From Candidatus Latescibacterota bacterium (GTDB lineage: Bacteria > Latescibacterota > UBA2968 > UBA8231), in assembly GCA_022827165.1 (NCBI GenBank), contig JAJDTN010000178.1, forward strand, positions 1 through 11,662: DNA of 11,662 nt, read 5' to 3'. Shown here piece after piece: positions 1-6,864 of this stretch. The notes below the pieces were generated by a model that saw only the letters and a list, made by a program, of their open reading frames with translations, was not told the origin of the DNA and did no database searches. Every line of letters begins with the position of its first letter. Within the stretch, counting starts at the first letter, position 1. The position numbers and the translations under genes were made by a program.

Positions 1-82
1 CTTCGACTACGGCTACCACATCCCCCTCGAACTGTCCGAGGCCAACGGCTCCCACCGATTCTCCCTGGCTTGGCAACTGTAG
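1..82 (+). CDS. C-terminal end of a probable outer-membrane beta-barrel protein (PorV/PorQ-like), partial
   Basis: Only the last 26 residues are in the window, read in the frame starting at base 2 and ending at TAG 80-82. The tail contains the stretch ANGSHRFSLAWQL. It alternates polar and hydrophobic residues and ends in an aromatic-rich strand, as the last beta strand of an outer-membrane barrel does. The His-Arg-Phe-Ser-Leu pattern near the end resembles the closing strand of PorV/PorQ-type proteins, judged from memory of the family rather than from a search. It is followed 31 bp later by a strong terminator on the same strand, so it is the last gene of its transcript. The frame is supported by the composition and the terminator; the family is tentative. 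Confidence 0.45.
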   Translation, partial: FDYGYHIPLELSEANGSHRFSLAWQL

Positions 83-113
83 GGGCGGCACTCAGGGTTT
101 CAGGACTACGACA

Positions 114-148
114 CCGGGCCGTCCCCTTGCGGGGGCGGCCCGGTTTTT
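114..148 (+). terminator. Rho-independent terminator after the left-edge gene
   Basis: A 13-bp stem (114-126 with 131-143, one G-U pair, otherwise complete) closes a TTGC loop and is followed by five T on the plus strand (144-148). On the minus strand the same stem is followed by TGTCG rather than a T tract, so it is directional. It ends the plus-strand gene that stops at base 82, and it separates that gene from the convergent gene ending at 174. Confidence 0.9.
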
Positions 149-173
149 CTGCCGGAGGTCCCGATTCCTCTCC

Positions 174-1178
174 TCAGGCCACCCGGTACCGTTCGACCAC
201 CTCGAGGTCGACGTCGATCCCCAGGCCGGGCCCCTCGGGCACGATGAAGTGGCCCCCTTCGACGGCGAGGGAACCATCGCAGATATCGGCGACGCGGGTG
301 AAGGGCAGCTCGTCGCAGGGCAGCGTGGCGTTGGGAATCGTCGCCTGCAGGTGCACGGAATAGGCTGCGTGAACGCCCAGGCACAGTCCCCCCGCCTGCA
401 CCCAGATGGGCACGTTGGCCGCCTGGGCCAGGGCGGCGCAGGTTCGGATCTGCACGGCGCCCCCTCCGATGTTCAGGTAGTCGACGGCCTCGGCCTTGAG
501 CGCCGCCAGGACGGAGGGAGGCGAGCCGAGGTGGAGTGCCTGGGGGATCCATGTCTTCTCACGCAGCAGCCGGTACCAGTCGAGGTTGTCCTTGAGGACC
601 GGGTCCTCGAAGTTGGCCACCGTTCCGAGGGGCTCGAGTTCGGCGGCGAGCCTCGCCGCCTCGGAGGGCTGCACGAACTGGGTGTTCGGATCGACGCCGA
701 CCGTGTAGTCGGGTCCGGCGGCCTCCTTCATCAGCCGCACCGTCTCGACGATGTCCCAGGGCCGCGCCTTGAGCTTGTGGTTGGTGAATCCCAGGCGCGC
801 GCCGACCTCGGCCTCGGCAGCCGTCTCGGCCGGCTCCATGTGGCAGGACCAGTAGGAGACCGGGACCCTGTCGCGCACCTTGGCGCCGAAGAAACGGTGC
901 AAGGGCACGCCCCAGGCCTGGCCTGCGATGTCGAGCAGGGCGCAACAGATGGGGTCCGGCTGGGCCATGGCGTCGAGGCCCAGCGGGTCCTGGCCGGCGA
1001 AGGCGGAGAACCCGGCCTCGAGATCCGCCTTGCGGCCCTGGCACTCCCCCCAGCCGGTCAGACCTTCGTCCGTGGTCAGGCGGACGAGGGTGAGATCGTA
1101 GATCTTGGGGACGTACCTGGCGATGGGAGGTATGGGGGGGATCTCCACCTCGAAGAGATCCACTTCCGTGATCTTCAT
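174..1178 (-). CDS. Enolase-superfamily (mandelate racemase/muconate lactonizing-like) protein with an atypical active site
   Basis: The 334-residue protein has the layout of the mandelate racemase/muconate lactonizing enzyme group: an N-terminal capping domain (about 1-105) and a (beta/alpha)-barrel. The barrel keeps the KxK motif (K135, K137) and two metal-ligand positions, D163 in GVDPN and E191 in FEDP. The next strand, where a third Glu or Asp normally sits, reads QALHLGSP, leaving H216 or Leu. The strand after that reads YLNIGGG, with no catalytic Lys or Asp, and the seventh reads WVQAGG rather than a His motif. Family members abstract an alpha-proton from a carboxylate and then racemise, dehydrate or cycloisomerise it; the reaction here cannot be assigned. 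The start at 1178 is chosen because MKITEVDLF is a typical beginning and GAGAAAGG lies 8-9 bases upstream. An in-frame start at 1223 would leave almost no intergenic space. It is divergent from the exporter gene at 1240. Confidence 0.85.
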   Translation of the reverse strand: MKITEVDLFEVEIPPIPPIARYVPKIYDLTLVRLTTDEGLTGWGECQGRKADLEAGFSAFAGQDPLGLDAMAQPDPICCALLDIAGQAWGVPLHRFFGAKVRDRVPVSYWSCHMEPAETAAEAEVGARLGFTNHKLKARPWDIVETVRLMKEAAGPDYTVGVDPNTQFVQPSEAARLAAELEPLGTVANFEDPVLKDNLDWYRLLREKTWIPQALHLGSPPSVLAALKAEAVDYLNIGGGAVQIRTCAALAQAANVPIWVQAGGLCLGVHAAYSVHLQATIPNATLPCDELPFTRVADICDGSLAVEGGHFIVPEGPGLGIDVDLEVVERYRVA

Positions 1179-1228
1179 GGGGTCGGCCTTTCTCGGGAGT
1201 CGCCGCGGGCTGCGCCGGAGCACAAGAT

Positions 1229-1234
1229 AGGAGG
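1229..1234 (+). promoter_or_regulatory. AGGAGG ribosome binding site deciding a TTG start
   Basis: AGGAGG, 5 bases before TTG 1240, is a complete match to the anti-Shine-Dalgarno core. It fixes the exporter start at a TTG codon rather than at a later ATG. Confidence 0.8.
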
Positions 1235-1239
1235 TTCCG

Positions 1240-1989
1240 TTGGAAGCCGCCTCGACGACGCACCTGGGAATCCTGAACGCGGTCTTGGGCCTGGCAGCCC
1301 TCGTCGCCTCGGTAACCGGCTTCGGCTACGCCCTGGTGGCCGTGCCCTTGCTGGTGGTGCTGCTCCCCCCGCTTCAGCTGGTGCCAGTGGTGCTCATCAG
1401 CTGGGTTCCCCTCGCCCTCGTGCTGATCGCCCAGAGCTGGAGGCACCTCAACCCGGGGCGGCTCCTCCAACTCCTCGCCGGCGCCCTCCTCGGCGCGCCC
1501 GTCGGCCTGTGGCTGCTGTCCTCCCTGGCCGAGGGCACGATGCGGTCCGTCATCGGCGGCATCACGCTCCTGGCCGCGGGAGCCCTCGTGGTCAGGCCCG
1601 GCCGGCCCTTCGCCCGCGAGGGACCGCCCCTGTTGGCGGCAGGTCTGGCCGGCGGGATCATGGGGGGCGCCAGCGGCATGTCGGGTCCTCCCATCGTGCT
1701 GCTCGGCCTCAAGCAGGGCTGGGAGCCCCAGGGCTTCCGCGTCGACCTGCTCTGCTTCTTCCTACTGCTGCACGGTTCGGTGGCGGCCGGGCTCGGTGGG
1801 TTGGGGCTCCTCTCCGCCGGGACCTTCCGCCTCTCCCTCGCCGTGCTCCCGGGGGTCTTTCTCGGCTTTGCCGCCGGCATGAAGCTGAGGGGGCGCATCG
1901 ACGCGGCCATGTATCGGCGACTGGCTGTCATCCTCGTGGTGGCCGGAGGGATCTGGGCGCTTCTCGCCCCCTTGACCGAAGGCCTGTAA
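1240..1989 (+). CDS. TauE/SafE (TSUP) family anion exporter
   Basis: This is a 249-residue, almost wholly hydrophobic inner-membrane protein with about eight predicted spanning segments. It shows the internal duplication of the sulfite exporter TauE/SafE family: a Gly-rich segment SVTGFGYALVAVPLL at about 24-38 is repeated as GGASGMSGPPIVLLGL at about 142-157. The family moves small anions such as sulfite, sulfonates or organic acids; the substrate here is unknown. Translation starts at TTG 1240, preceded by AGGAGG (1229-1234) with a 5-base spacer, which is the strongest ribosome site in the area and settles the start. It is the first of six co-directional genes, with a 91-bp gap containing a hairpin before the next one. 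The position suggests export of a product or by-product, or uptake of the substrate, of the metabolic genes downstream. Confidence 0.85.
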   Translation: MEAASTTHLGILNAVLGLAALVASVTGFGYALVAVPLLVVLLPPLQLVPVVLISWVPLALVLIAQSWRHLNPGRLLQLLAGALLGAPVGLWLLSSLAEGTMRSVIGGITLLAAGALVVRPGRPFAREGPPLLAAGLAGGIMGGASGMSGPPIVLLGLKQGWEPQGFRVDLLCFFLLLHGSVAAGLGGLGLLSAGTFRLSLAVLPGVFLGFAAGMKLRGRIDAAMYRRLAVILVVAGGIWALLAPLTEGL

Positions 1990-2004
1990 CGCCCTCGCGG
2001 TGCA

Positions 2005-2030
2005 CATGGGTGGCCGCTCCCGCCACCATG
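2005..2030 (+). other. Intra-operon hairpin between exporter and amidohydrolase genes
   Basis: CATGG-G-TGGC (2005-2014) pairs with GCCA-CCATG (2022-2030). This makes nine base pairs with one bulged G around a 7-base loop. A weaker 5-bp stem follows (2033-2037 with 2047-2051). There is no T tract, so it is not an intrinsic terminator. It could set a processing or stability boundary between the membrane exporter and the soluble enzymes; that is inference. Confidence 0.4.
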
Positions 2031-2080
2031 GACCGGGGCTCACGATCCCGGCTCCGGCCATCCGGAAGGAAGGGGTTCTG

Positions 2081-2761
2081 ATGGACGGGAAGACGGCCGC
2101 CCTGCAGGCCACCGACAGCGTCCGCCGCTACTACGAGGAGCGGGGGATCTTCATGCGGCGATGGGGTTTCGGTCGCAGCCCGGCACTCGTCGTCATCGAC
2201 ATGGCCTACGGCTGGACCGACGCGGCCTACGCCACCGGCTCACGGAGGCTGGACGAGGCCGTGGAGGGCATCGGCCGGCTCCTGCCCCTCTGCCGGGAGA
2301 GGGGGGTGCCGGTGATCTACACCACCTCTCCCTACCGGCCGGAGGAAGAGGAGGAGCCCATGCCCCGGCGCGGTGACCCGGCCTCGCGGCCCTGGGACGC
2401 CCGCGCCTGCGAGATCGACGCCAGGCTGGCGCCCGACCCGGGGGAGCTGGTGATCCTCAAGGAGAACGCTTCCGCTTTCTTCGGTACCCATCTGGCTCCC
2501 TACCTCGTGGAGCGCGGCGTCGACACGGTACTCGTCACGGGGTGCTCCACCAGCGCCTGCGTGCGCGCCACGGCCACCGATGCCCGGGCCTATCGCTTCC
2601 GGGCGATCGTGCCCCGCCAGTGCGTGCAGGACCGCTGCGAGGCCGCCCACGAGTACAATCTATTCGACATCGATGCCAAGTTCGGGGACGTGGTCGACAT
2701 CGAGGAGGCCGCCGGATATCTCCGCGGCTTACCCCAAGAGGACTCCCTCGGCGCCTCGTGA
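2081..2761 (+). CDS. Isochorismatase-family cysteine amidohydrolase (N-carbamoylsarcosine amidase-like)
   Basis: A 226-residue cytoplasmic protein with the isochorismatase (cysteine hydrolase) fold and an intact D-K-C triad: D40 in LVVIDMAYG, K127 in VILKENASAFF and C160 in VTGCSTSACV. The residues before C160 carry the usual cis-peptide segment. The long N-terminal extension before the first strand (about 33 residues, with RYYEERGIF) and the GFGRSPALVVID start resemble N-carbamoylsarcosine amidase and maleamate amidohydrolase relatives. These hydrolyse a terminal amide or carbamoyl group and release ammonia. True isochorismatase activity is unlikely because no siderophore genes are nearby. 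The start at 2081 follows AAGGAAGGGG; an in-frame ATG at 2004-2006 lies inside the intergenic hairpin and has no such site. The stop overlaps the next start (GTGA at 2758-2761), indicating translational coupling. Confidence 0.87.
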   Translation: MDGKTAALQATDSVRRYYEERGIFMRRWGFGRSPALVVIDMAYGWTDAAYATGSRRLDEAVEGIGRLLPLCRERGVPVIYTTSPYRPEEEEEPMPRRGDPASRPWDARACEIDARLAPDPGELVILKENASAFFGTHLAPYLVERGVDTVLVTGCSTSACVRATATDARAYRFRAIVPRQCVQDRCEAAHEYNLFDIDAKFGDVVDIEEAAGYLRGLPQEDSLGAS

Positions 2762-3789
2762 GAATCCTGGTCACCGGCATCACGGGCCGCATCGGCGCCA
2801 ATCTGGCGGCCCGGCTCGCGCAGGGCGGGCACGAGGTCCGAGGTCTGGTGTGGGAGGGGGACCGGCGTACCGGCAAGCTGGAAGGCCTCGGCGTGGAACT
2901 GGTCGAGGGCAGCCTGACCGAACCCGGGGACGTGGACTCGGCAGTGGACGGCATGGAGGCGGTCTATCACCTCGGGGCGGCCTTCCAGGGCGGGGGGCCT
3001 TTCACCGAGGAGGACTACTTCCGCGCCAACGTGGGCGGCACCTTCCACGTCCTGGAAGCCTGCCGGCGCCAGCCCGGGTTCCGGCACCTGCTCTTCGCCA
3101 GCAGCGACGCCCTCTACGAGAAGTACGTCCCGGGAGGCCTGGATGGCCCGATCACCGAGGACATGCCGCGGCGCCCTTCGGGCTGGTATGCCCTGTCGAA
3201 GGCCCTCGGGGAGGAGATGTGCGAGGGGTACTGGCGCAGTTGCCGGCTGCCGGTGACGGTCCTGCGCTTCTCCATGGTCCTCGGCGCCGGGGAGGTCCTC
3301 GACTTCCCGCAGTTCTACCTCAGCCGGATGAAGGAGGGCCGCCCCGAGCTCGAGGCTCTATGGGAAGGGGAGGAGCGCCTGGTGCTGTTGAAGGACGACG
3401 CCGGACGGCCCTGGATGAAGCACGTGGCCGACGTGCGCGACATCGTCCAGGGCTGCCTCTGCGCCCTCGGCAGGGAGCGGGCCCATGGCCGGCGGTACCA
3501 GCTGGCGGGTCCCCGGGCCTACACCTGGGACGAGGTCATCTACCGGCTCACCGAGATCCTGGGGATCCCTTTCGTCGAAGCCCGGCCGGGAGGGATACCC
3601 ACCCGCTACGAGTTCGATCTGACACGCGCGATGCAGGAGCTGGGTTTCCGGCCCGAGTACGACATCGTGCGCATGATCGTCGATGCCCTTTCCCATCGCC
3701 GGGGGGAGCCGACGGGCGTCGTCCCTACACACCAGAGCCGGGCGGCCGCAGGAGAGAGGAAGGCATGGGGAGTGACCGGGAGCAGTTGA
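2758..3789 (+). CDS. NAD(P)-dependent epimerase/dehydratase, extended SDR family
   Basis: The 343-residue protein begins with the Rossmann nucleotide motif GxxGxxG (GITGRIG, residues 7-13). It has the extended-SDR catalytic set: S115/S116 in LFASSDALY and Y144xxxK148 in WYALSKALGEE. After residue 155 the substrate domain is typical of nucleotide-sugar epimerases/dehydratases and of UDP-glucose 4-epimerase-like sugar-acid enzymes. It may oxidise, reduce or epimerise a hydroxyl group on a sugar-like intermediate; the substrate cannot be read from the sequence. The GTG start at 2758 overlaps the previous stop and yields the standard RILVTG opening. The ribosome site is poor, with an AAGAGGA about 15 bases upstream, so translation probably depends on coupling. 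The last roughly 30 residues are polar and look like an unstructured tail that runs 25 bp into the next gene. Confidence 0.85.
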   Translation: MRILVTGITGRIGANLAARLAQGGHEVRGLVWEGDRRTGKLEGLGVELVEGSLTEPGDVDSAVDGMEAVYHLGAAFQGGGPFTEEDYFRANVGGTFHVLEACRRQPGFRHLLFASSDALYEKYVPGGLDGPITEDMPRRPSGWYALSKALGEEMCEGYWRSCRLPVTVLRFSMVLGAGEVLDFPQFYLSRMKEGRPELEALWEGEERLVLLKDDAGRPWMKHVADVRDIVQGCLCALGRERAHGRRYQLAGPRAYTWDEVIYRLTEILGIPFVEARPGGIPTRYEFDLTRAMQELGFRPEYDIVRMIVDALSHRRGEPTGVVPTHQSRAAAGERKAWGVTGSS

Positions 3790-5108
3790 AGGACTCCGTC
3801 TGCGCCTCCGTCGAGGCCAGCCGTGAGCGCATCGTCTCCCTCGGAGAGTCGGTGATGGACGAGCCGGAGGTCGGGTTCAAGGAGCACCGCACCGCCGACC
3901 GGGTGAAATCGATATTCGAGGAGGCGGGCCTGCCCTTCGAGGAGGGCCTCGCCCTCACGGGAGTGCGGGCGGTCCTGGAGGGAGGGCGGCCCGGGCCCAC
4001 CGTCGCCCTCATGGGCGAGCTGGACGCCCTGGTCCTTCCCGGCCATCCGCGCGCCGACGGAACGACCGGCGCGGCCCACGCCTGCGGCCACAACGCCCAG
4101 ATCGCCGGTCTCGCGGGTGCCGCCCTGGGTCTGGCCGCGTCGAACGTCGCCCGGCAGCTGTCCGGGCGCGTCGTGTTCTTCGCCGTTCCCGCCGAGGAGT
4201 ACGTGGAGATCGACTACCGTCTCGACCTCGTGCGCCGCGGCCGGACCACTTTCCTGGCCGGCAAGCCGGAACTGCTGCAGCTGGGCGCCTTCGACGACAT
4301 CGACATGGCGGTGATGATCCACTCGGGAAGCGCCGACACCCTGGAGGGCTCCTACGCTCTGTCCGAATCGTCGAACGGCTTCCTGGCCAAGAGCGTCCGC
4401 TTCCGCGGCAAGGCCGCGCACTCCGGGCTGGCGCCCGAGCGGGGGGTGAATGCCCTGAACGCCGCGAACCTCGCCCTCACCGCCATCAACGGCCAGCGGG
4501 AGACCTTCCGGGACGAGGACTGCGTGCGCGTCCATCCCATCCTCACCAAGGGCGGGGACATCGTCAACATCGTCCCCGCCGAGACGCGCCTGGAGACTTA
4601 CGTGCGGGCGCGCACCGACCCGGCCATGGAGGACGCCGCTGCCAAGGTCGACCGCGCCCTCAAGGGCGCGGCCATGGCCTTCGGGTGCTCGGTGGAGATC
4701 GAGACCCTGCCGGGGTACCTGCCTCTTGCCAACGACCCCGGGCTGGCCTGCCTGTTCCGCCACAGCGCCGGACGCCTGTTCGGCGAGGACGAATACCAGG
4801 CCCTTGGCCACGGCGGCGGGTCCACAGACGCGGGAGACCTGAGCCAGATCATGCCGGTCCTGCACCCGGTGATGACCGGGGCCCGCGGCGCGGCCCACGG
4901 CGTGGACTGGCACATCGCCGATGCCGAGGCCGGGTACATGGCGCCGGCGAAGACGCTGGCCATGATGGCCGTCGACCTGCTCGCCGACGACGCCGAGGGG
5001 GCCCGCCGGGTGCTGGCCGAGGCCCGGCCGCCGCTGACCCGGGAGGACTACCTCCGGCAGCAGAAGGCGCGGTTCCAGTCGGAGGTCTACGACCCCGAAG
5101 CCGCATGA
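3765..5108 (+). CDS. M20-family metal-dependent amidohydrolase (aminobenzoyl-glutamate / aminoacylase-like)
   Basis: This 447-residue protein has the M20 catalytic domain interrupted by a dimerisation domain at about 205-315, which includes GFLAKSVRFRGKAAHSG. Probable metal ligands and catalytic residues are present: C107 and H109 in HACGHN, the Glu pair E144-E145 in VPAEEY, H186 in VMIHSG and H378 near the C-terminus in AAHGVDWH. The CGHN form, as opposed to CGHDxH, recalls the AbgB and M20D amidohydrolases that split N-acyl or aryl-amide amino acids. The reaction is therefore probably amide hydrolysis that releases an amino acid; the acyl group is unknown. ATG 3765 follows GAGAGGAAGG and lies inside the end of the preceding gene. 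No signal peptide is seen, so it acts in the cytoplasm. Together with the isochorismatase-like enzyme it gives the operon two unrelated C-N hydrolases. Confidence 0.87.
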   Translation: MGSDREQLKDSVCASVEASRERIVSLGESVMDEPEVGFKEHRTADRVKSIFEEAGLPFEEGLALTGVRAVLEGGRPGPTVALMGELDALVLPGHPRADGTTGAAHACGHNAQIAGLAGAALGLAASNVARQLSGRVVFFAVPAEEYVEIDYRLDLVRRGRTTFLAGKPELLQLGAFDDIDMAVMIHSGSADTLEGSYALSESSNGFLAKSVRFRGKAAHSGLAPERGVNALNAANLALTAINGQRETFRDEDCVRVHPILTKGGDIVNIVPAETRLETYVRARTDPAMEDAAAKVDRALKGAAMAFGCSVEIETLPGYLPLANDPGLACLFRHSAGRLFGEDEYQALGHGGGSTDAGDLSQIMPVLHPVMTGARGAAHGVDWHIADAEAGYMAPAKTLAMMAVDLLADDAEGARRVLAEARPPLTREDYLRQQKARFQSEVYDPEAA

Positions 5109-5119
5109 AGCTCGCACCC

Positions 5120-5135
5120 CCGGCCAGGAGGCCGG
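5120..5135 (+). other. Short GC hairpin in an intra-operon gap
   Basis: CCGGCC-AGGA-GGCCGG forms a perfect 6-bp stem with a tetraloop in the 74-bp gap after the M20 gene. No T tract follows, so it should not terminate transcription. It may only be an mRNA stability element. Confidence 0.35.
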
Positions 5136-5182
5136 CCGCGACTGCCCACGACCACCGACTACCAGTAGAGGAGGGGACGGAG

Positions 5183-5956
5183 ATGCCGTATCGACTCGGG
5201 CTGGTTACCTACCAGCTGGCCAAGGACTGGGACGTGGAGGAGATCATCGCCAACTGCACCGAGACCGGCTTCGAGGGCGTGGAGCTGCGCACGACCCACG
5301 CCCACGGGGTCGAGGTCGAGCTCGACGCCGGGCAGCGTCAGGAGGTTCGGGCCCGTTTCGAAGGCTCGGCCGTGGCTCTGGTGGGGCTGGGCTCGGCCTT
5401 CGAGTACGACTCGGTGGACCCGGCCGAGCTGCGCAGCAACATCGAGGGCACCAAGGAGTACGCCCGCCTCGCCGCGGACGTCGGCGCCCCGGGGATCAAG
5501 GTGCGGCCGAACAAGGTGCACGACGACGAAGGCGTCCCTCGCGAGAGGACCTTCGAGCAGATCGGCCGGGCCCTGCGCGAGTGCGGAGAGTTCGCCGCCC
5601 AGCTCGGCGTCGAGATCCGTCTCGAGGTCCACGGCCGCGTCACCTGCGAGCCGGCGCATATCCGCACCATCCTCGACCACGCCGACCACGGCAACGTCTT
5701 CGCCTGCTGGAACTCCAACCCCCAGGACTGCGATGAGTCGGGCTCCATCGATGCCAACTACGCACTGCTGGAGAAGAAGATCCGTCTCGTTCACATCAAC
5801 GAGCTGTGGAGCGGGTACCCGTGGTCCCGCCTCTTCCGCCTGCTGCGCGGCTCGGGCTACGAAGGCTTCACCCTCGCCGAGATCCCGCCGAGCCGGGACC
5901 CGCTGCGTCTGATGCGCTACTACCGCGCCCTGTGGCAGGCGAACGGAGCCGGCTGA
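5183..5956 (+). CDS. TIM-barrel sugar isomerase/epimerase-like protein (AP endonuclease 2 fold)
   Basis: A 257-residue protein of the sugar phosphate isomerase/epimerase (xylose isomerase-like TIM barrel) family. The strand order can be followed from RLGLVTYQL at the N-terminus through GFEGVELR, PGIKVRP, IRLEVHG, VFACWNSNP, RLVHINELW and FTLAEIPPS. Divalent-metal ligand candidates are E148, H204 and E233. The position usually filled by an acidic residue before a His reads CWNSNP, with N177, so the metal site or its specificity is altered. Relatives interconvert ketose, uronate or inositol derivatives, such as hydroxypyruvate isomerase or inosose dehydratase. A specific reaction is not justified. 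The start at 5183 is fixed by AGAGGAGGGG, about 6 bases upstream. The stop overlaps the next gene as TGATG, implying coupled translation with the aminotransferase. Confidence 0.82.
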   Translation: MPYRLGLVTYQLAKDWDVEEIIANCTETGFEGVELRTTHAHGVEVELDAGQRQEVRARFEGSAVALVGLGSAFEYDSVDPAELRSNIEGTKEYARLAADVGAPGIKVRPNKVHDDEGVPRERTFEQIGRALRECGEFAAQLGVEIRLEVHGRVTCEPAHIRTILDHADHGNVFACWNSNPQDCDESGSIDANYALLEKKIRLVHINELWSGYPWSRLFRLLRGSGYEGFTLAEIPPSRDPLRLMRYYRALWQANGAG

Positions 5957-6795
5957 TGCCCGAGGTCGCCTACGTCAACGGTGCCTTCCTGCCCATCGAG
6001 CAGGCCGTGGTCTCCATCGAGGACCGCGGCTTCCAGTTTGCCGACGGCGTCTACGAAGTGGTCGCCACCTACGATGGCCGCCCGTACGCGATGGAGGAGC
6101 ACCTGCGGCGGTTGGACCGCAGCCTGCGCGAGATCCGCATCGACTTCGACGTCAGCGGGATCCCGGACCTCGTGGAAGAGGGGATTCGGCGGTCGGGCTT
6201 CGACGAGACCCTGATCTACATCCAGGTCACCCGGGGCGCGGCTCCCCGCAACCACGAGTTCCCCGACCGTCCCCCGGAACCGACGGTGGTGATGACGGTG
6301 AAGCGGCTGGAGCGCCCTGAGTCGGACCTGTACGAGAGCGGCGTCAAGGTGATCACCACCCCGGACCTGCGGTGGAAGCGCTGCGACATCAAGTCGATCG
6401 CGCTCCTGCCGAACATCCTCGCCAAGCAGCAGGCCCACGAGGCCGGCGCCTACGAGTCCCTGCTGGTGGACGATCTCGGCCAGGTGACCGAGGGATCTTC
6501 GACCAGCGCCTTCATGGTCTCCGGTGGCGCCGTGTCCACCTCACCCGCCGGGCCTCACATCCTGCCCTCGATCACCCGCGGCATCCTCCTGGAGATCATC
6601 CGCGATCTGGGGATCCCGCTCCGCGAGAGATTCTGCCGGGTCGAGGAGTACCTGGCCGCCGACGAGGTCTTTCTCGCCGGAACGTCGACCGAGGCCATGC
6701 CCGTCGTGCAGGTCGACGACACCCGGATCGGCTCCGGCCGGCCCGGCCCCCTGACACTGCGGATCCGGGAGGCCTTCCTCTCCAGGGTCGGCTGA
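5956..6795 (+). CDS. dat: D-amino acid aminotransferase (class IV PLP enzyme)
   Basis: The 279-residue length matches D-alanine aminotransferases. The class IV signature is complete: DRGFQFADGVYE at 23-34, the PLP lysine K146 in RCDIKSIALLPN and E179 in QVTEGSSTSAF. The pair R98 and H100 in PRNHEFP corresponds to the carboxylate trap of Bacillus D-amino acid aminotransferase. It separates the enzyme from branched-chain aminotransferase and aminodeoxychorismate lyase. The enzyme should exchange the amino group between a D-amino acid and a 2-oxo acid in the cytoplasm, either feeding D-amino acids into central metabolism or making D-Ala/D-Glu for the wall. Its place at the end of a catabolic-looking operon favours the first role. 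The ATG lies in TGATG with GGAG 7 bases upstream. Confidence 0.9.
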   Translation: MPEVAYVNGAFLPIEQAVVSIEDRGFQFADGVYEVVATYDGRPYAMEEHLRRLDRSLREIRIDFDVSGIPDLVEEGIRRSGFDETLIYIQVTRGAAPRNHEFPDRPPEPTVVMTVKRLERPESDLYESGVKVITTPDLRWKRCDIKSIALLPNILAKQQAHEAGAYESLLVDDLGQVTEGSSTSAFMVSGGAVSTSPAGPHILPSITRGILLEIIRDLGIPLRERFCRVEEYLAADEVFLAGTSTEAMPVVQVDDTRIGSGRPGPLTLRIREAFLSRVG

Positions 6796-6807
6796 GCCCC
6801 GTACATC

Positions 6808-6840
6808 AAACGAGGGGAACCGGTCCTCCGGTCCCCCTCG
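6808..6840 (-). terminator. Hairpin terminator between convergent genes, better formed on the minus strand
   Basis: Arms 6811-6823 and 6828-6840 form a 13-bp stem with a 4-base loop. In the minus-strand RNA every position pairs (one G-U) and the stem is followed by UUUGAUGU. In the plus-strand RNA the same position is an A-C mismatch and no T run follows. It therefore best serves the aldehyde dehydrogenase transcript ending at 6865, and may also slow plus-strand readthrough from the aminotransferase. Confidence 0.6.
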
Positions 6841-6864
6841 CCAGTCCTTCAGGGCCGATTCCGA

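Noticed and set aside
1134..1140. Run of seven G in the enolase-like gene as a phase-variable tract
   Set aside because: It encodes Ile-Pro-Pro-Ile in a plausible N-terminal strand, and short G/C runs are common at this base composition.
1179..1223. Upstream start for the enolase-like gene at 1223
   Set aside because: The added residues are Arg-rich and unlike the family; ATG 1178 has a ribosome site and the usual opening sequence.
249..2081. Long open frame of about 610 codons on the plus strand antisense to the enolase-like gene and running through the exporter gene
   Set aside because: It crosses two well-recognised genes in other frames, and its product is low-complexity Gly/Arg/Ala sequence typical of GC-rich shadow frames.
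2581..3087. Overlapping frames across the amidase/SDR junction that might indicate a frameshifted fusion
   Set aside because: Both genes are full length with intact motifs, and GTGA overlap is a normal coupling junction.
3606..5117. Minus-strand open frame of about 503 codons opposite the M20 gene
   Set aside because: It is a shadow of the M20 coding frame; the opposite strand has complete M20 metal and catalytic motifs.
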